Assembly (NCBI RefSeq): GCF_000633595.2
Contig: NZ_JIBU02000001.1
Span: 62,001 to 126,000 of the forward strand
Length of the DNA stretch: 64,000 bases
Direction of reading: 5' to 3'
DNA from: Clostridium drakei
Lineage (GTDB): Bacteria; Bacillota; Clostridia; Clostridiales; Clostridiaceae
Shown piece after piece: positions 34,386 through 44,427 of the stretch (position 1 is the stretch's first letter; each line of letters starts with the position of its first letter). Under the pieces are notes generated by a model that worked only from the letters and a program-made list of their open reading frames with translations, was not told where the DNA came from and did no database searches. The position numbers and the translations under genes are program-made.

Positions 34386-35651
34386 ATGATTTATAAAACA
34401 ATAGATGCTGCCAATCAGGCAGTTATTCGTAAAATAGTAGCTGCATCTCCCGTTCTTTTAGATGTGGTGCAAGCAAAAACAGTGATTCAAGAATTAAATG
34501 GGGCAAAAGTTCTGTTACATGCAGGTCCACCTATAAAGTGGGAAAACATGCCAGATCCTATGCAGGGTTCATGTATAGGAGCAGTACTTTTTGAAGAATG
34601 GGCAGATACGGAAGAGAAAGCAAGAGAACTTTTAAGCTCAGGAGAAGTTAGATTTATTCCATGCCATAATGTACAGGCGGTTGGACCAATGGGTGGAATT
34701 ACTTCTGCTAATATGCCAGTATTTGTTGTAGAAAATACAACAGATGAAAATAGAGCATATTGTACTTTAAATGAGGGAATTGGTAAGGTTTTAAGATTTG
34801 GAGCTTATTCTGAAGAAGTAGTTGTAAGACTTAGATGGATAAGAGATGTGTTAGGTCCTACTTTAGGAAAGGCTCTTAGAACTTTTGAAAGCGGTTTAGC
34901 AGTTAATCCTATGATTGCAAAAGCTATTGCCATGGGAGACGAATTCCATCAAAGAAATATTGCTGCTTCTTTAGCATTCTTAAGAGAAATAAGTCCTGTT
35001 ATAGTTAAACTTGATATGAATGCAGATGATAAAAGTCAAGTTATTAAATTCCTTGCAGATACGGATCAATTTTTCCTTAATATCATGATGGCTTCAGCTA
35101 AAGCAGTTATGGATGCAGCGAGAACAATTCAAGTAGGAACTATTGTTACAGCTATGTGCAGAAATGGAGAAAATTTTGGTATCAGAATTTCAGGAATGGG
35201 AGATGAATGGTTTACAGCTCCTGTAAATACTCCACAAGGTTTATACTTTGCAGGCTATGATGGAGATATGGCAAGTCCTGATATGGGAGATAGTGCTATT
35301 ACAGAAACCTTTGGAGTTGGAGGAATGGCAATGATTGCTGCACCTGCAGTTACCAGATTTGTAGGAACTGGAGGCTTTGAAGATGCACTTGAAATCAGCA
35401 ATCAAATGAGAGAGATTGTTATTGATGAAAATCCTAATTTCATTATTCCAACATGGAACTTCAAAGGAATTTGTCTTGGAATAGATGCTAGAAAAGTTGT
35501 TGAAAAGAGAATTACTCCAGTTATTAATACTGGAATTGCTCATAAAAAAGCAGGATTAGGACAAATTGGAGCTGGAACAGTACATCCACCTATTGAATGT
35601 TTTGAAAAAGCAGTTTTAGCATATGCGAAAAAACTAGGATATACAGAATAA
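34386..35651 (+). CDS. allG: DUF1116 protein AllG, oxamate carbamoyltransferase subunit
   Basis: YlbE-type protein of 421 residues (DUF1116). Conserved stretches include VLLHAGPPIKWENMPDPMQG (about residues 41-60), HNVQAVGPMGGITSANMPVF and GMGDEWFTAPVNTPQGLYF. The start ATG at 34386 follows a GGAG motif. It works with AllF and AllH in the oxalurate-splitting enzyme. The assignment rests on the invariable allFGH-carbamate kinase gene set. Confidence 0.9.
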   Translation: MIYKTIDAANQAVIRKIVAASPVLLDVVQAKTVIQELNGAKVLLHAGPPIKWENMPDPMQGSCIGAVLFEEWADTEEKARELLSSGEVRFIPCHNVQAVGPMGGITSANMPVFVVENTTDENRAYCTLNEGIGKVLRFGAYSEEVVVRLRWIRDVLGPTLGKALRTFESGLAVNPMIAKAIAMGDEFHQRNIAASLAFLREISPVIVKLDMNADDKSQVIKFLADTDQFFLNIMMASAKAVMDAARTIQVGTIVTAMCRNGENFGIRISGMGDEWFTAPVNTPQGLYFAGYDGDMASPDMGDSAITETFGVGGMAMIAAPAVTRFVGTGGFEDALEISNQMREIVIDENPNFIIPTWNFKGICLGIDARKVVEKRITPVINTGIAHKKAGLGQIGAGTVHPPIECFEKAVLAYAKKLGYTE

Positions 35652-35696
35652 TTATATTTGCTTAAAGCTTCAATGTGTATCACGAGGTGATTATCG

Positions 35697-36545
35697 ATGA
35701 AAATACAAATCGAAAGTGTCTCTATTGAACTTATGAAGCTATTGAGAGAGAATGAGGAATATGCTGTTCACAGTTGCTTTGAAAGTGGCTTTAATATAAA
35801 AGTAAATGAATTTTTATGTTTTATTGGAAATAGGCAAAATACTAAATTACCATATGGTATTTTGCTTAAGGAACAGTATATTCCATCATTATTAGAATTG
35901 ATAGATGGCAGAAAGATAAGCTTTGTTTGGAATAAAGAAAAGGGACAGTTGGAAACAAAAGGAATTGAAATACAGCTTAGAGAAGGAAAAGGTTTCAGCA
36001 ATTTTCTGAAGCAGAGACCTCACAGCATGTCAAAATCATATTTTGATTTGTTAAAAAATAATATTGATTTAAATTTGAAAACAGGCTTGGGATTCTCATT
36101 ATCTCAATTAGTGAGAAAGGATGATACAAGAATAGATAGATTATGTTCCAGTTTTCAAAGTAAAGAAAAAGATTTTATAAGGTCAGCTCTATTGAAATGG
36201 ATAGGATATGGATTGGGATTAACTCCATCAGGAGATGATTTTTTAGTTGGAATTTTGTTTGTTAATAGAATATATCCTATGTTAGGACAGGAATTTTTAA
36301 AAGAATTAAAGGAACTTATTAAGGAAAGAAAATATACAACAGATATTAGTATACATTATTATATGAGTGCTTTCCAGAATTGTTATAATGATGCTTTGCT
36401 TGATATGTATCAGGCTTTGATTGAAATTGATGAAAAATCATTAAAAAAAAGTATAGAAAAAGTGCTTCAATTTGGACATACTTCAGGCTCTGATATGATA
36501 GCAGGAATTTTTCTGGGACTGCATACACTAGAAAGTTGCAAATAG
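35697..36545 (+). CDS. allH: DUF2877 protein AllH, oxamate carbamoyltransferase subunit
   Basis: YlbF-type protein of 282 residues (DUF2877), the third oxamate carbamoyltransferase component. The conserved LTPSGDDFLVGIL motif is at about residues 178-190 and FGHTSGSDMIAGIFLG near the C-terminus. CGAGGTGA precedes the ATG. It lies between AllG and an MFS gene in the same operon. Confidence 0.88.
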   Translation: MKIQIESVSIELMKLLRENEEYAVHSCFESGFNIKVNEFLCFIGNRQNTKLPYGILLKEQYIPSLLELIDGRKISFVWNKEKGQLETKGIEIQLREGKGFSNFLKQRPHSMSKSYFDLLKNNIDLNLKTGLGFSLSQLVRKDDTRIDRLCSSFQSKEKDFIRSALLKWIGYGLGLTPSGDDFLVGILFVNRIYPMLGQEFLKELKELIKERKYTTDISIHYYMSAFQNCYNDALLDMYQALIEIDEKSLKKSIEKVLQFGHTSGSDMIAGIFLGLHTLESCK

Positions 36546-36573
36546 AATTAAATGATTGTTAGGAGATGAGCCT

Positions 36574-37842
36574 ATGAAAAAAGAAAAGGTTGTCATAAAT
36601 TCTCAATCAAGTCATAAATGGAGAGTAAGGTATTCGGTTTTACTTGTATTATGGTTAGGATGGTTGTTCTCTTTCATAGATAGAATGGTTATTACTTTAT
36701 CATTACCTTTTATAGGTAAAGAGTTTAATATTAATTCTATTGAACAGGGAGCTATAGTAAGTGCATTTTTCGTGGGATATGCTATGTTTCAAATTCCAGG
36801 GGGAGTACTTGCAGATAAATTTGGGTTTAGAAAGCTTTTATCAATAGGTATAGTATGGTGGTCTATATTTACAACTATTACAGGTACAGTTTTATTTTAT
36901 CCATTATTATTGATAGTACGTTTCCTTTTTGGAATTGGAGAAGGTTGTTTCCCGGGAGCTTCCTATAAAACGATTACTACATATTTTCCACGTAAACAAA
37001 GGGGAACTGCTACCAGTATTCAATCAACTGTTAATACTTTAGGACCTGCTGTAGCATCAATTATTGGAGCTGCTATTATATCTATTTATGGCTGGAGAAA
37101 AATTTTTTTAGTACTTGGCATACCAGGAGTAATTTTAGGTATTTATATTTGGTTTAAGTTTAAGGATAACCCAGCTGATCATCCTAAAATTACAGACGAG
37201 GAACTTTCAGAAATTTCACAAGATGAAGTTAAAAATGATACTGGTTCAAAAATACCATTTAAAGAATATTTGACAAGGCCGATTTTATGGCAATTGAGTA
37301 TTATTTGGTTTCTATTTGATATTACTTTCTGGGGGTTTGTAAGTTGGCTTCCTAGTTACTTAATGGTAGAAAGAGGATTTTCATTAATTAAAACAGGAAT
37401 ATTTGGTGCACTTCCATATTTAGTAGGTACAATAGGCATTTTAATAGGAGGGTACTTATCAGATCATACTCAAGGTCATAGAAAATGGTTCTTTGCTTCA
37501 AATGCACTGTTTGCAGGCATGTTTTTATATCTAACGTTTAGTGCATCATCTGCTAATATGTGTATTTTCTATCAAGTCGTTGCAGCATTCTTCATGTTCT
37601 GTGCACAAGGTATTTTCTGGGGATTAGTTGTAGATAGCATGGATTCAAAAATAGCAGGAACTGGTACTAGTATTGTTAACTTTGGTGGTCAAATTGCCGG
37701 ATTTATATCTCCTTTTACTATGGGATATTTAATTCATATATCTGGAGGGTCATATAATACAGCATTTACTTTTATAGCGGTTGCTATTGTTCTAGCTGCT
37801 ATAGTTGCTACAACAGTAAAGCAAAATGTAAGCAAAATATAA
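36574..37842 (+). CDS. MFS transporter in the ureide operon
   Basis: A second major facilitator in the cluster, 422 residues from the ATG at 36574 (AGGAGA upstream), with about twelve membrane segments and a motif-A loop GVLADKFGFRKLL. The opening VLLVLWLGWLFSFIDRMVIT recalls anion:cation (hexuronate-like) symporters. It may import a second ureide or export oxamate. Nothing in the sequence fixes the cargo. Confidence 0.85.
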   Translation: MKKEKVVINSQSSHKWRVRYSVLLVLWLGWLFSFIDRMVITLSLPFIGKEFNINSIEQGAIVSAFFVGYAMFQIPGGVLADKFGFRKLLSIGIVWWSIFTTITGTVLFYPLLLIVRFLFGIGEGCFPGASYKTITTYFPRKQRGTATSIQSTVNTLGPAVASIIGAAIISIYGWRKIFLVLGIPGVILGIYIWFKFKDNPADHPKITDEELSEISQDEVKNDTGSKIPFKEYLTRPILWQLSIIWFLFDITFWGFVSWLPSYLMVERGFSLIKTGIFGALPYLVGTIGILIGGYLSDHTQGHRKWFFASNALFAGMFLYLTFSASSANMCIFYQVVAAFFMFCAQGIFWGLVVDSMDSKIAGTGTSIVNFGGQIAGFISPFTMGYLIHISGGSYNTAFTFIAVAIVLAAIVATTVKQNVSKI

Positions 37843-38110
37843 TAGTATATTAATTTTCTGAATTTTTACATAAACAAAAAACTTAAGTAATTTAAATGTT
37901 ATAGTTTCAAAAAAATAAATTATGGATAACACCAAAACTTGGAAGATAATTCTCTCTCCACAGAAAAATTAAAACAAGAAGGTATTATCCTAAAAACAAT
38001 TTTACATTTACTAAAGATAATTGTAAAGGAAAAACACTTTAATTAAATATATATATAGTAAAATTTTCGAATGTAGTTATAAAATATATTAAATTTTTTG
38101 GAGGAATATT
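37843..38110. other. 268-bp gap before carbamate kinase
   Basis: A ten-base near-perfect inverted repeat (GGATAACACC at 37923, GGTATTATCC at 37981) lies here. I see no terminator or clear promoter, but the gap length suggests that carbamate kinase may have its own promoter. Confidence 0.35.
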
Positions 38111-39055
38111 ATGAGAAAAATTGTTATAGCATTAGGTGGAAACGCACTTCAATCGGAAGATTCAATACCAACAGCAGAGGCACAATTAGAAATTGTAAAA
38201 CAAACAGTTGTGCATCTTGCTGAATTAATAGAAGAAGGACATAAAGTAGTAATTGCTCATGGTAATGGGCCACAGGTAGGTAGAATTGCAATACAAAATG
38301 AACATGCAAGTGAAATAACTCCTGCCATGCCTTTTGATATTTGTGGTGCAATGAGTCAAGGGATGATTGGATACAATATTCAACAGGCATTAAGAGATGA
38401 ACTTGTAAAAAGAGGAATCAATAAACCAGTAATAAGTGTTATAACTCAAGTTGTTGTTGATAAAGATGATTCTGGATTCAAAAATCCAACAAAGCCTATT
38501 GGTGCATTTTATAAAAAATGTGAGGCAGAAGCTCTTGAAAAAGAAAAAAGTTATGTAATGATAGAAGATTCAGGACGTGGATATAGAAGAGTAGTTGCAT
38601 CACCTAAACCTAAAAAAATAGTAGAATTAGAATCTATAAAAACACTGATAGATAATGATAATGTAGTTATTTCAACAGGAGGCGGTGGAATTCCTGTAAT
38701 TGAGCTAGAAGATAAAACTCTCCAAGGTGTAGCTGCAGTAATAGATAAGGATTTTGCTTCAGAAAGATTAGCTGAGGATATTGATGCAGATGAACTTGTT
38801 ATATTAACAGGAGTAGATAGGGTTGCAATAAATTTTGGTAAACCAAATCAAATAGATTTAGATAAATTAACAGCAGAAGAGGCTAGAAAATATATTGAAG
38901 AAGGTTATTTTGCTAAAGGAAGTATGCTTCCTAAAGTTGAAGCGGCTTTAAAATTTGCTGAATCTAAAAAAGGTAGAAAGGCAATTATTGCTTCACTAGA
39001 GAAGGCAAAATTAGCTTTAAGAGGTGAAAGTGGAACTACTATAAGCTTGAATTAA
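38111..39055 (+). CDS. arcC: Carbamate kinase
   Basis: Transfers phosphate from carbamoyl phosphate to ADP, giving ATP, CO2 and ammonia. The 314-residue length and motifs are standard: IALGGNALQ at the start, IAHGNGPQVG near residue 50, ISTGGGGIPV near 193, VIDKDFASERLAE near 214 and ILTGVDRVAINFG near 234. Following the oxamate carbamoyltransferase genes, it is the energy-yielding last step of the ureide pathway (AllK role) rather than part of an arginine deiminase operon. Confidence 0.95.
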   Translation: MRKIVIALGGNALQSEDSIPTAEAQLEIVKQTVVHLAELIEEGHKVVIAHGNGPQVGRIAIQNEHASEITPAMPFDICGAMSQGMIGYNIQQALRDELVKRGINKPVISVITQVVVDKDDSGFKNPTKPIGAFYKKCEAEALEKEKSYVMIEDSGRGYRRVVASPKPKKIVELESIKTLIDNDNVVISTGGGGIPVIELEDKTLQGVAAVIDKDFASERLAEDIDADELVILTGVDRVAINFGKPNQIDLDKLTAEEARKYIEEGYFAKGSMLPKVEAALKFAESKKGRKAIIASLEKAKLALRGESGTTISLN

Positions 39056-39112
39056 TATTATTTGGCTTGTGATTAAGCAAAATGAAGATATGATGAAAAA
39101 GGTGGTTCACCT

Positions 39113-41131
39113 ATGGAAAAGAATACAAGAATATTAAAAATTAAAAGTTTTAGAACAAAACTGATAATATTTGCAGTAGTAACTTCTTTGTTAAACATAT
39201 GTGTCCTAGGCAGCGTTATGTCTACTCAAGTATATAGTGAAATGAAGTCCAATCAAAATAGTAATGTTGATAATATATTGAGTAGGTATACAACCTATTT
39301 AGATCAGTTCTTTGGTGATAATGAAGCTTCTTTAAACCAATTTGCTGAAAACTATTATCTAAAGAATATTTTAGCAGATCCACAGAATAATTCGGCTAAG
39401 ATGATTAGTTTATTTAAAGATTTTCAAAATTCTCATCCTCTTGTACAACTTATTTCCTATGGAACAGAAATGGGTCAATACTATTTTGACCCTTCTAGGA
39501 ATTCAGTGCCTACAGGATATGATCCAAGAAAAAGGCCCTGGTATATACAAGCTAAGGCAACAGATAATATTGCATATACAGCAGTTTATGCTGATGCTAA
39601 CACTGGTAAAAACATATTGACCATTGTTAAAAAAATAAAAAATGATAATAATGAAATGGTTGGTGTACTTGGAATTGTTATACGATTAGATACACTAAAT
39701 AAAATAAATAGTGGCTACAAGATAGGGCAAAAAGGTTACACATTCATAACTCAAGGAGAAAATTATCTTGTGCATAATAACAAGGATTTAATTAATAAAA
39801 AAATTACAGAGCAGAAGATACATGATATTTCTGTTGGAAAGACAAGTTCCACATTTAATGATACAAGTGTTGAAAAGGGAAAAAATGAAAAAAGGCACAT
39901 AAAAGGTACCTATTATCCGAGAACAGGTTGGACTATCTGGAGTGTTGGATATAATTCTGATCTTTTAGCGCCTGTATATAAAATACTTTACAAGATATTG
40001 TTTTTATCCCTATTTTTATTATTACTTACAATAGTATTATCTATAGTGGTAAGTAAAATAATGATGAATAATATTAACAAAATACTAGAAGCTACAAATA
40101 TCATGAGTGAGGGAAATATGACTCATGAATTAGTTTTAAAATCTGGAGATGAGTTTCAATTGCTTGCGCAAGGTGTTGAAGCGGCAAGGAAAGGAACTAA
40201 GAGTTTAATAGAAAATGTGAATGAAATTACTGATAAAGTACTTAACACGTCATCATCATTAGTATTAACAGCAAAACAAACTGCTGTAGCTGCTGAAGAA
40301 GTTTCAGGTGCAATAGCAAGTATAGCTATAAGTTCTACAGATCAAGTTCAAGAAACAGAAAATATTTCAGTATCAATTAAAAATTTTTCCGAAAAACTAG
40401 ATATTATGACAGCAGATTTTTCTTTTGTGAATGAATCTGTTAACAAGATTAAGAGGCAAGTAACTACTGGTGTGGATAATATGTCTGTTCTTAACACCAA
40501 AGCTAAAGAAAATATTCAGTTAACTTGTAAAATAGAAAATATGGTAAACCATTTAGCTAGTGATATTAAGAATATAGATAAAATTTTGACAGCAATAAAA
40601 ATTATTTCAGAACAGACTAATCTATTGGCATTAAATGCTTCAATTGAGGCAGCAAGAGCAGGAGAAGCGGGTAGAGGCTTTAGTGTAGTAGCTGATGAAA
40701 TAAGAAAACTAGCTGAAAGTTCTGCAGAGTTTACACAAAAGATTAAAGAAATTACTGATATGATTCAACAAGATTCTATTCATACAGTTGATTATATGAG
40801 GAATTTAAAGCAAAGTGCAGAAGAACAAACTGGAGCAGTAGAAAATGCCAATAACACCTTTAATTTCATTAATGATTCTATAAAGGGAATAGGAAAAAGT
40901 GTAAACTTAACATTTAAGAATGTGAAAATAATTGATGATAATAAAAATAAAATATTAGAAGCTGTTAATACTATTACAGCAAATTCAGAAGAAAATGCAG
41001 CATCTATAGAACAAGTAAGTGCTTCGTCAGAAGAACAAACTGCTAGTGCAAGTGTAGTAACCTCTAATGCTGTTGATTTAGAAAATTATATAAATGATTT
41101 AAGAAAATCCCTTGATAATTTTAAAATATAA
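39113..41131 (+). CDS. Methyl-accepting chemotaxis protein
   Basis: A 672-residue chemoreceptor. Membrane segment 1 lies near residues 17-37, an extracellular double-Cache ligand domain spans about 40-285 (with the KRPWYIQA motif), membrane segment 2 about 292-318, then HAMP and the cytoplasmic signalling domain whose hairpin tip reads [20 protein letters not shown] (about residues 498-517). Its place right after the ureide genes suggests it may sense a nitrogen-rich nutrient, but the ligand is not readable. Confidence 0.9.
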   Translation: MEKNTRILKIKSFRTKLIIFAVVTSLLNICVLGSVMSTQVYSEMKSNQNSNVDNILSRYTTYLDQFFGDNEASLNQFAENYYLKNILADPQNNSAKMISLFKDFQNSHPLVQLISYGTEMGQYYFDPSRNSVPTGYDPRKRPWYIQAKATDNIAYTAVYADANTGKNILTIVKKIKNDNNEMVGVLGIVIRLDTLNKINSGYKIGQKGYTFITQGENYLVHNNKDLINKKITEQKIHDISVGKTSSTFNDTSVEKGKNEKRHIKGTYYPRTGWTIWSVGYNSDLLAPVYKILYKILFLSLFLLLLTIVLSIVVSKIMMNNINKILEATNIMSEGNMTHELVLKSGDEFQLLAQGVEAARKGTKSLIENVNEITDKVLNTSSSLVLTAKQTAVAAEEVSGAIASIAISSTDQVQETENISVSIKNFSEKLDIMTADFSFVNESVNKIKRQVTTGVDNMSVLNTKAKENIQLTCKIENMVNHLASDIKNIDKILTAIKIISEQTNLLALNASIEAARAGEAGRGFSVVADEIRKLAESSAEFTQKIKEITDMIQQDSIHTVDYMRNLKQSAEEQTGAVENANNTFNFINDSIKGIGKSVNLTFKNVKIIDDNKNKILEAVNTITANSEENAASIEQVSASSEEQTASASVVTSNAVDLENYINDLRKSLDNFKI

Positions 41132-41225
41132 AAAATTTTCTAATGAATGAAGATAAGAATTTATACTTTTTTCAACATAGAGGAGAAGTATTTTAATTAG
41201 AAGTAGAGAAAGTTGAGGAATAGAA

Positions 41226-42119
41226 ATGTATAAGATAGTAGAGAAAAAATTATTGGCAGAAAACATTTATCTAATGGATATAGAAGCTCCAAGAGTTGCT
41301 AAGTCTTGTTATCCAGGACAATTTGTTATAGTTAAGATGGACGAAAGAGGGGAGCGAATACCTCTTACAATTTGTGATTACAATGCCGAGAAAGGAACTG
41401 TAACTATAGTATTTCAAACTCTTGGTGAATCAACTAAAAAAATGGCTCAATATGAAAAAGGACAAGCTTTTGAAGATTTTGTTGGTCCACTAGGTCAACC
41501 TTCAGATCTCGTTCATGAAGATATAGAGGAACTAAAGAAAAAGAATATAATATTTATAGCTGGAGGAGTAGGTACAGCACCAGTATATCCACAAGTTAAA
41601 TGGTTGCATGAAAATGGAGTTAATGTAGATGTTATAGTTGGAGCAAAATCAAAGGATTGTATAATACTTGAAGATGAAATGAAAGTTGTGTGTAAAAACT
41701 TATATATTGCTACTGATGATGGAAGTTACGGATATAAAGGCCTTGTTACAAACTTATTAAAAGAGCTTATAGATAATGAAGGGAAAAAATATGATCATGT
41801 GGTGGCTATAGGTCCAATGATCATGATGAAATTTGTAGCTAAGCTTACAGAGGAGTATGAAATTAAAACTATAGTAAGTTTGAATCCTATAATGGTAGAT
41901 GGTACAGGAATGTGCGGTGCTTGCAGAGTAACTGTAGGAGGAGAAGTGAAATTTGCTTGTGTTGATGGTCCGGAATTTGATGGACATCTTGTAAATTTTG
42001 ATGAGGCTATGAGAAGACAAAAAATGTATAAAACTGAAGAAGGAAGAAAAGCCTTAAAGGAAATAGAAGGAGATACTCATCATAGAAAAGGATGTGGCTG
42101 TGGTAGGCACAATGATTAA
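41226..42119 (+). CDS. nfnA: NfnA, NADH-dependent ferredoxin:NADP oxidoreductase subunit A
   Basis: Small subunit of the electron-bifurcating NfnAB complex, which in clostridia couples NADH and reduced ferredoxin to formation of two NADPH. The 297 residues include an FAD-binding barrel (GQFVIVKMDERGERIPLT, about 34-51), an NAD-binding domain (GGVGTAPVYPQVKWL) and the 2Fe-2S site in MCGACRVTV with a later FAC. The C-terminal His/Cys-rich HHRKGCGCGRH tail is notable. NfnB follows 42 bp later. Confidence 0.88.
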   Translation: MYKIVEKKLLAENIYLMDIEAPRVAKSCYPGQFVIVKMDERGERIPLTICDYNAEKGTVTIVFQTLGESTKKMAQYEKGQAFEDFVGPLGQPSDLVHEDIEELKKKNIIFIAGGVGTAPVYPQVKWLHENGVNVDVIVGAKSKDCIILEDEMKVVCKNLYIATDDGSYGYKGLVTNLLKELIDNEGKKYDHVVAIGPMIMMKFVAKLTEEYEIKTIVSLNPIMVDGTGMCGACRVTVGGEVKFACVDGPEFDGHLVNFDEAMRRQKMYKTEEGRKALKEIEGDTHHRKGCGCGRHND

Positions 42120-42161
42120 TAATTGCTATGTGCTTATGAGAGATGCAAGGAGGAAGAAGTA

Positions 42162-43547
42162 ATGGATAGAATGAAAAGAACACCAGTAAAAGAACAAAAT
42201 CCGGAGATAAGAGCCAAAAACTTTCAGGAAGTTTGCCTAGGATATAGTAAAGATGAAGCCGTATTAGAAGCATCTAGATGTTTAGAATGCAAGAAACCTA
42301 TGTGTGTTTCTGAATGTCCTGTATCAATAAATATACCAGCATTTATATCAAAAGTAAAAGAAGAAAATTTTAAAGAAGCTGCTAAAATAATAGCAGAATC
42401 TAGTGCACTTCCAGCAGTTTGTGGAAGAGTATGTCCACAAGAAAGTCAATGTGAAGGAAAATGTATTCTTGGAATAAAAGGAGAAGCAGTAGCTATAGGT
42501 AAGCTTGAGAGATTTGTAGCAGACTGGTCAAGAGAAAATAATATAGATTTGTCAGATAAAAAAACTAGCAATGGAAAAAAAGTAGCTATTATCGGAAGCG
42601 GCCCAGCAGGACTTACATGTGCTGGAGATTTAGCAAAACTCGGCTATGACGTGACAATATTTGAAGCTTTACACGAAGCTGGTGGCGTTTTGGTATATGG
42701 AATTCCAGAATTCAGACTTCCAAAGGATACTGTTGTTAAACACGAAGTGGAAAATGTTAAAAAGCTAGGTGTTAAAATAGAAACCAATGTTATAGTTGGA
42801 AGAACTGTTAGAATAGATCAACTATTAGAAGAAGAAGGCTTTGATGCAATATTCATTGGTTCAGGAGCGGGACTCCCTAAATTCATGGGAATACCAGGAG
42901 AAAACCTAAATGGAGTATTTTCAGCAAATGAATTCTTAACAAGAAATAACCTAATGAAAGCTTTTAAGGAAGAGTTTGATACTCCAATAAAAGTAGGTAA
43001 AAAAGTAGCTGTAGTTGGTGGTGGAAATGTTGCAATGGATGCTGCTAGAACAGCATTAAGACTTGGAGCAGAAGTTCATATTGTATACAGAAGATCAGAA
43101 TCAGAACTTCCAGCAAGAGTTGAAGAAGTACACCATGCAAAAGAAGAAGGTGTAATACTTGATATACTTACAAACCCTACAGAAATTTTAGGAAATGAAA
43201 ATGGCTGGGTTACAGGTATAAAATGTGTAAGAATGGAATTAGGAGAACCAGATGCGTCAGGTAGAAGAAGACCTGTTGCTGTTGAAGGATCAGAGTTCAT
43301 AATGGATGTAGATACAGTAATAATGTCCCTTGGAACTTCACCAAATCCATTAATTTCTTCAACAACTAAGGGGTTAGAGATAAATAAATATAAATGTATA
43401 GTAGCTGAAGAAGAAACAGGACTTACTTCAAGGCAATCAGTGTATGCTGGAGGTGATGCTGTAACAGGTGCTGCTACAGTTATTCTTGCCATGGGAGCAG
43501 GTAAAAAAGCTGCTAAAGCTATTGATGAATTTTTAAATAAATATTAA
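42162..43547 (+). CDS. nfnB: NfnB, NADH-dependent ferredoxin:NADP oxidoreductase subunit B
   Basis: Large subunit, related to the glutamate synthase small chain, 462 residues. An N-terminal two-cluster iron-sulfur domain (CLECKKPMCVSECPV, then CGRVCPQESQCEGKC) is followed by two dinucleotide domains: GSGPAGLTCAGDLAK near residue 147 and VVGGGNVAMDAARTALRLGA near 283. The ATG at 42162 follows AAGGAGGAAG. Pairing with NfnA rather than with a glutamate synthase large subunit supports Nfn. Confidence 0.88.
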   Translation: MDRMKRTPVKEQNPEIRAKNFQEVCLGYSKDEAVLEASRCLECKKPMCVSECPVSINIPAFISKVKEENFKEAAKIIAESSALPAVCGRVCPQESQCEGKCILGIKGEAVAIGKLERFVADWSRENNIDLSDKKTSNGKKVAIIGSGPAGLTCAGDLAKLGYDVTIFEALHEAGGVLVYGIPEFRLPKDTVVKHEVENVKKLGVKIETNVIVGRTVRIDQLLEEEGFDAIFIGSGAGLPKFMGIPGENLNGVFSANEFLTRNNLMKAFKEEFDTPIKVGKKVAVVGGGNVAMDAARTALRLGAEVHIVYRRSESELPARVEEVHHAKEEGVILDILTNPTEILGNENGWVTGIKCVRMELGEPDASGRRRPVAVEGSEFIMDVDTVIMSLGTSPNPLISSTTKGLEINKYKCIVAEEETGLTSRQSVYAGGDAVTGAATVILAMGAGKKAAKAIDEFLNKY

Positions 43548-43588
43548 TGCTAATTATAAAAAAAGCTTGGTAACAATCATACAAATAT

Positions 43589-43652
43589 GCCCTTTAATCT
43601 TATATTTTAATAGAGCTGGAGATGAGGTAAATCCTTTCTCCAGCTTAAATTA
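43589..43652. repeat. 64-nt direct repeat, left copy, with 9-bp hairpin
   Basis: Matches 61517-61580 with about four differences. It contains the hairpin AGCTGGAGA (43614-43622) / TCTCCAGCT (43637-43645). In the right copy the first bases encode the last residues and stop of hpdA; here the same GCCCTTTAA lies outside any gene, so this looks like a remnant of an activase gene end. Confidence 0.8.
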
Positions 43653-43713
43653 GTTATGGAAGCATTTTGAAAATTTTCATTCCAATCTTCTATTCAACAT
43701 TGAATATCGCATA

Positions 43714-43750
43714 TATTATATCTTATATGATATAATATACAAGATATCTT
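43714..43750. promoter_or_regulatory. Palindromes upstream of the GntR gene (likely operator)
   Basis: TATTATATC (43714-43722) and GATATAATA (43729-43737) flank TTATAT, and a perfect AAGATATCTT follows at 43741-43750. A related AAGATATATCTT palindrome precedes the beta-propeller gene at 45422-45441, so both may be GntR sites. Confidence 0.5.
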
Positions 43751-43771
43751 AAGAAAAAGGTGGAGAATAAA

Positions 43772-44410
43772 ATGAGAACTTTAGTAAAACAGTCTCTTGT
43801 AGATCAAATATATATTCAAATTAGAGATGACATTATTGAACAGGTGATTCCTTGGGGAAAGAGATTAAATGTTAATGAACTTCAAGATAAATTTGGAATA
43901 AGCAGTACACCAATAAGAGAAGCTTTAAATAGATTACAAAAAGAAGGCCTAATTGAATATAAAAATAATATAGGGGCTAATGTAATTAGTATTGAAGAGA
44001 AGGATATTATTGAAATTCAAGAAGTTGCTTTAACACTAGATTGTGCTGCTATAAGGTATTCTATGGAAAATGGTAAAATTGATGAGATAGCAGGAGAATT
44101 ATTATATAATATTAAATACTTTCAAGAATCTGACAACGAAATAAAACGTGCAGAAAGTATAGAACAATTTTCAAGAGTTTTTTATAAATATGCAGAAAAC
44201 TCTAGACTTATTGATATGTCAAAATTAATAAAGGGACAGCAAAGCATGCTTAGAAGTGCATACCGTAAAGAAAAAGAAGGTTCTACTAGTATTGAAAATC
44301 ACATTAAAATATATAATTCTGTACTTAAAAAAGATGTTGATAGTGCTATAGCATTTATGGAGCAAGAATATAAAGAAGCTACAGGAATTTTACTGAATTA
44401 TCTTAAGTGA
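43772..44410 (+). CDS. GntR family regulator (FCD type)
   Basis: A 212-residue DNA-binding regulator. The winged helix lies at about residues 10-75 (LNVNELQDKFGISSTPIREA) and an all-helical FCD-type sensor fills the rest. The ATG at 43772 follows AAGGTGGAG. Palindromes lie just upstream, pointing to self-control. It opens the 18-kb block and overlaps the extended frame of a LysR gene, so the two regulators are probably co-expressed. The effector may be an organic acid, as in many FCD proteins. Confidence 0.85.
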   Translation: MRTLVKQSLVDQIYIQIRDDIIEQVIPWGKRLNVNELQDKFGISSTPIREALNRLQKEGLIEYKNNIGANVISIEEKDIIEIQEVALTLDCAAIRYSMENGKIDEIAGELLYNIKYFQESDNEIKRAESIEQFSRVFYKYAENSRLIDMSKLIKGQQSMLRSAYRKEKEGSTSIENHIKIYNSVLKKDVDSAIAFMEQEYKEATGILLNYLK

Positions 44411-44427
44411 TTTTACGAGGTGATATA

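Noticed and set aside
42162-43547. Glutamate synthase small subunit
   Set aside because: No large subunit gene is present and the gene pairs with an NfnA-type partner, so NfnB is the better call.
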